Origin: an uncultured Aquimarina sp.
Lineage (GTDB): Bacteria > Bacteroidota > Bacteroidia > Flavobacteriales > Flavobacteriaceae
DNA: 64,000 bases
Direction: 5' to 3'
NCBI GenBank assembly: GCA_947496705.1
Contig: CANMDW010000002.1
Coordinates: 620,001 to 684,000 of the forward strand
Shown: piece by piece, positions 61,501 to 64,000 of the stretch
Position numbering within the stretch: the stretch's first letter is position 1
Layout of the letters: the number at the start of each line of letters is the position of its first letter
Notes under the pieces: generated by a model
Told to the model about the DNA's origin: nothing
Databases searched by the model: none
What the model saw: the letters and a program-made list of their open reading frames with translations, nothing else
Translations under genes and position numbers: made by a program

Positions 61501-64000
61501 ATGTTAACTTTTAACACAACAAAAGGCATACTCCTGTCGTGCTTCATAGTATGTATAGGATGTTTTACCGTATTCTCACAAAATACAATCCCGGGTAAGT
61601 TTGCGCCCATAAATGGTAAGACGATGCTTATCTTAGGTCAGGATCTGGGCTCTGTAGCAGGGTATGTAAACAGTGGGCGGTTCCCTACTCCTGCCGGAGT
61701 AACTATGTATACCGATGTATATTCTATGGCCGGATTGAATAGCATTACTAATTATGGAGCCGGTAATATCGGCTCACAAGCAGCATTAGATCAATATCCC
61801 AATTCTGCACTTGCTATCGGGTTATGGATGGTGGAAGAAAATGACGGCCAGGGAGAAGATCACCCTAATGGATTAACAGAAATTGTAAATGGTCAACACA
61901 ATGATGAACTGGATAAGTTTGCAGCTTTCGCTAAAAGAAATGCTCCCAGGCCAATTTACTTAAGAATAGGATATGAATTTGACGGCCCATGGAACAACTA
62001 TAATCCAGCCAAATATCAAGCTGCATATCGCTATATCGTAAATTACTTGAATCAAAAACAAGTGGCTAATGTGGCTTATGTATGGCAGTCTGCTACCTGG
62101 GGGGCTACTCCTGCCAATGGCATAGACAGTTATTACCCCGGGGATCAGTACGTAGATTATGTAGGACTTTCATTTTTCTTTTTTGATGAAAATTTTAATG
62201 GAAATAACCTGGAGTATATTCTAAATTTTGCCCGAACCAGAAACAAACCCATCATGATGGCCGAAGTATCTGCGCAATACTATGAATTTGACCAGGGAAC
62301 CTTCCATCCTTTTGATAACCCCGGTGCTCCACAACAATTAGGAGGACAAGGAATCTGGAATCAGTATTTTAGAGATCAGCTTATTCCATTTGTAGATGAT
62401 AATAGAGACGTGATAAGAGCAGTTGCCTATATTAACGCCGACTGGCAATCACAACCACAATGGAAGTGGCCCGATGCCAATAATGGCTTTTGGGGAGACA
62501 CCAGAATTGAAGCAAATAATACAATCGCTACCAATTGGAATACCTATATCAACAATGGTAATTTTCTGCATGGGGGACCTAATCTATTAAGTGATTTGGG
62601 AATTACAGGAGGAAATACTCCAACTTGTAATGATGGGATCCAAAATGGTGATGAAACCGGAGTTGATTGTGGGGGAAGTTGCACTCCTTGTTCTACCGGA
62701 GGAGGAGATGTAACTGTAAAGATAGAAGCTGAAACCGGAAATTTAACGGGGCAGGCACAGTATTATAATGATGGCTCTGCAAGTAACGGTCTGGGTGTTG
62801 CGTATCTTGATGGCATCGGTAATGGATTTACCCTTTCTAACACACCAAAAGCTGACAAAGTAGAGTTTATCTATGCTTCTCAAAATTCCGGAAAAATCTC
62901 AGTATTAATAAATGGTCAAGACAAAGGTGATCTTAATTTTACTTCAAATGGAACCTGGGTTGGATCATATACTACAGCTACGCTTAATGTTGTGGTATCT
63001 GCAGGAGATACTTTCCAGGTGATCAATAATAATGGAGATGTAGCACTCAATGTAGATTATCTCAATTTTATAAGTCAAAATAACGGTGGTAATGAGCCTT
63101 GTACCGGACCCGATATTCCTAGTGCTTTGGTAAGCAAAACCGATGAAAGCGCACAAGGAGCAAATGATGGAAGTATTACATTTAGTTTCTCAGACAACGC
63201 AGATAGAACAAATATAGAATTTAGCATTGACGGAGGTGTAACCTATCCCTATAATGTTGCTGATAATAGCGGATCTACTACAGTCTCCAATTTGTCTCCC
63301 GGGACCTACCAGGTATACACCAGATGGGGAAACAATGAGTGCCCTCAAAATCTTGGAGAAGTAACAATAAATGCTGGTAATGGTACAGGATGCACAGAGT
63401 GCATCAACTTTGATCAAACAGGCACTTCTTCCTTTTCAAACCAGGATAATGCAGCTAATATTACCATCCAGGATGGTGGTACAACAGCTATGTTAACAGA
63501 TAATACATGGAGAAGAACCAATACAAAATACACTATTACTGCTCATACGGTATTAGCATTTGAATTTCAAAGCACACAACAAGGTGAGATACATGGTATA
63601 GGTTTTGATAGTGATGAATCATTGACTTCTTCTCAAATCTTTCAGTTATACGGAACACAAAACTGGGGTAATCGTGATTTTGATTACACTCCAACTGGTT
63701 ATACTTCCTTTAGCATTCCGGTAGGAGATTTTTATACGGGTACTGATATGTACCTGGTACTGGTTAATGACTTCGATAATGGATCGGGTAATACAAGTAG
63801 TTTTAGAAATGTTAGAGTTTTTGAAAATGTAGACACCCCAACATGCAATGATGGAATCCAAAATGGAAATGAGACTGGAGTTGATTGTGGGGGAAGTTGT
63901 GAACCTTGTACTGTTGACCCTACATGTAATGATGGTATCCAAAATGGCAATGAAACCGGAGTTGATTGTGGAGGTAGCTGTGAACCATGCAGTACTGGTA
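61501..64000 (+). CDS. modular GH26 glycanase (3' end beyond window)
   Basis: Open from the ATG at 61501 through the window end (at least 833 aa), with a signal peptide (to V-F-S-Q). The catalytic domain (about 25-365) fits GH26, the beta-mannanase family: acid/base Glu159 in R-I-G-Y-E-F-D-G-P-W and nucleophile Glu255 in I-M-M-A-E-V-S. Then come a Cys-rich linker (C-N-D-G-I-Q-N-G-D-E-T-G, then V-D-C-G-G-S-C), a CBM6/35-like domain starting K-I-E-A-E-T-G, an SprB-like Ig segment, a further beta-sandwich beginning C-I-N-F-D-Q-T-G, and two more copies of the Cys-rich linker at the edge. Secreted, probably cutting mannan-type polysaccharide. More domains are expected downstream. Confidence 0.85.
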   Translation, partial: MLTFNTTKGILLSCFIVCIGCFTVFSQNTIPGKFAPINGKTMLILGQDLGSVAGYVNSGRFPTPAGVTMYTDVYSMAGLNSITNYGAGNIGSQAALDQYPNSALAIGLWMVEENDGQGEDHPNGLTEIVNGQHNDELDKFAAFAKRNAPRPIYLRIGYEFDGPWNNYNPAKYQAAYRYIVNYLNQKQVANVAYVWQSATWGATPANGIDSYYPGDQYVDYVGLSFFFFDENFNGNNLEYILNFARTRNKPIMMAEVSAQYYEFDQGTFHPFDNPGAPQQLGGQGIWNQYFRDQLIPFVDDNRDVIRAVAYINADWQSQPQWKWPDANNGFWGDTRIEANNTIATNWNTYINNGNFLHGGPNLLSDLGITGGNTPTCNDGIQNGDETGVDCGGSCTPCSTGGGDVTVKIEAETGNLTGQAQYYNDGSASNGLGVAYLDGIGNGFTLSNTPKADKVEFIYASQNSGKISVLINGQDKGDLNFTSNGTWVGSYTTATLNVVVSAGDTFQVINNNGDVALNVDYLNFISQNNGGNEPCTGPDIPSALVSKTDESAQGANDGSITFSFSDNADRTNIEFSIDGGVTYPYNVADNSGSTTVSNLSPGTYQVYTRWGNNECPQNLGEVTINAGNGTGCTECINFDQTGTSSFSNQDNAANITIQDGGTTAMLTDNTWRRTNTKYTITAHTVLAFEFQSTQQGEIHGIGFDSDESLTSSQIFQLYGTQNWGNRDFDYTPTGYTSFSIPVGDFYTGTDMYLVLVNDFDNGSGNTSSFRNVRVFENVDTPTCNDGIQNGNETGVDCGGSCEPCTVDPTCNDGIQNGNETGVDCGGSCEPCSTG

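Overview
The window is low-GC bacterial DNA that reads as a member of the Flavobacteriaceae (Bacteroidota), probably marine and Aquimarina-like. The grounds are gene content typical of that group: many LPxC-type lipoproteins, a SusC/TonB-type receptor of the carboxypeptidase-plug class, LytS/LytTR two-component pairs, membrane-anchored AraC regulators, a Y_Y_Y propeller regulator, PD40 and WG-repeat proteins, and a GH26 enzyme with Cys-rich linkers. The genus is an inference. No rRNA, tRNA or CRISPR array was recognised.

Layout. 78-5328: an alpha/beta hydrolase, a GNAT-YoaP/NTF2 pair, a membrane AraC regulator and an S41 protease lipoprotein. 5577-7325: a leucine-rich-repeat lipoprotein. 7832-13956: a minus-strand cluster of three PD40/TolB-like lipoproteins, a serine hydrolase and a LytS/LytTR pair. 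14063-15755: a DUF427 protein, a ParDE-type toxin-antitoxin pair and a gene remnant. 15846-19846: an FtsX-type permease and ATPase, divergent from a TesA-like esterase, the same arrangement as ybbP-ybbA/tesA of Escherichia coli. 20162-23143: an eCIS-core (DUF4157) protein and a membrane serine hydrolase. 23516-28399: small secreted proteins, a WG-repeat protein, a broken REP-associated transposase and a propeller-like protein. 28708-32742: a TonB-type receptor with its own LytS/LytTR pair. 32963-35145: an AraC/DJ-1 pair between two 78-bp direct repeats.

35509-44777 is accessory-looking. It holds a dienelactone-hydrolase-like lipoprotein, a mini cytochrome c, an orphan 266-aa protein, an IS110 transposase, a cold-shock protein, a possible leader-peptide (bacteriocin/RiPP-like) gene, an amino-acid permease and an exported isoaspartyl methyltransferase. 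Many GC-rich dispersed repeats lie between these genes. 45164-50725: a metallophosphatase lipoprotein, a third membrane AraC regulator, an NTP/NDP-translocase-like transporter and an overlapping Tat-type aldo/keto reductase. 50803-54466: a tight three-gene operon led by a CHAT (caspase-like) protease, the best candidate here for an undescribed system. 54673-57944: a universal stress protein and an oligopeptidase B-like lipoprotein. 58375-64000: a propeller/Y_Y_Y/LuxR-type regulator followed by a modular GH26 glycanase that runs off the window, probably a small polysaccharide-use locus.

Two short-repeat families thread the intergenic spaces. One is a REP-like family (copies at 26561, 27061, 32883 and 35261) that brackets the transposase relic. 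The other is a GC-rich composite family (near 5433, 7476, 32770, 37281, 39273, 41379 and 42015). One member of the second family appears as an insertion in a sequence whose uninterrupted version occurs elsewhere in the window.
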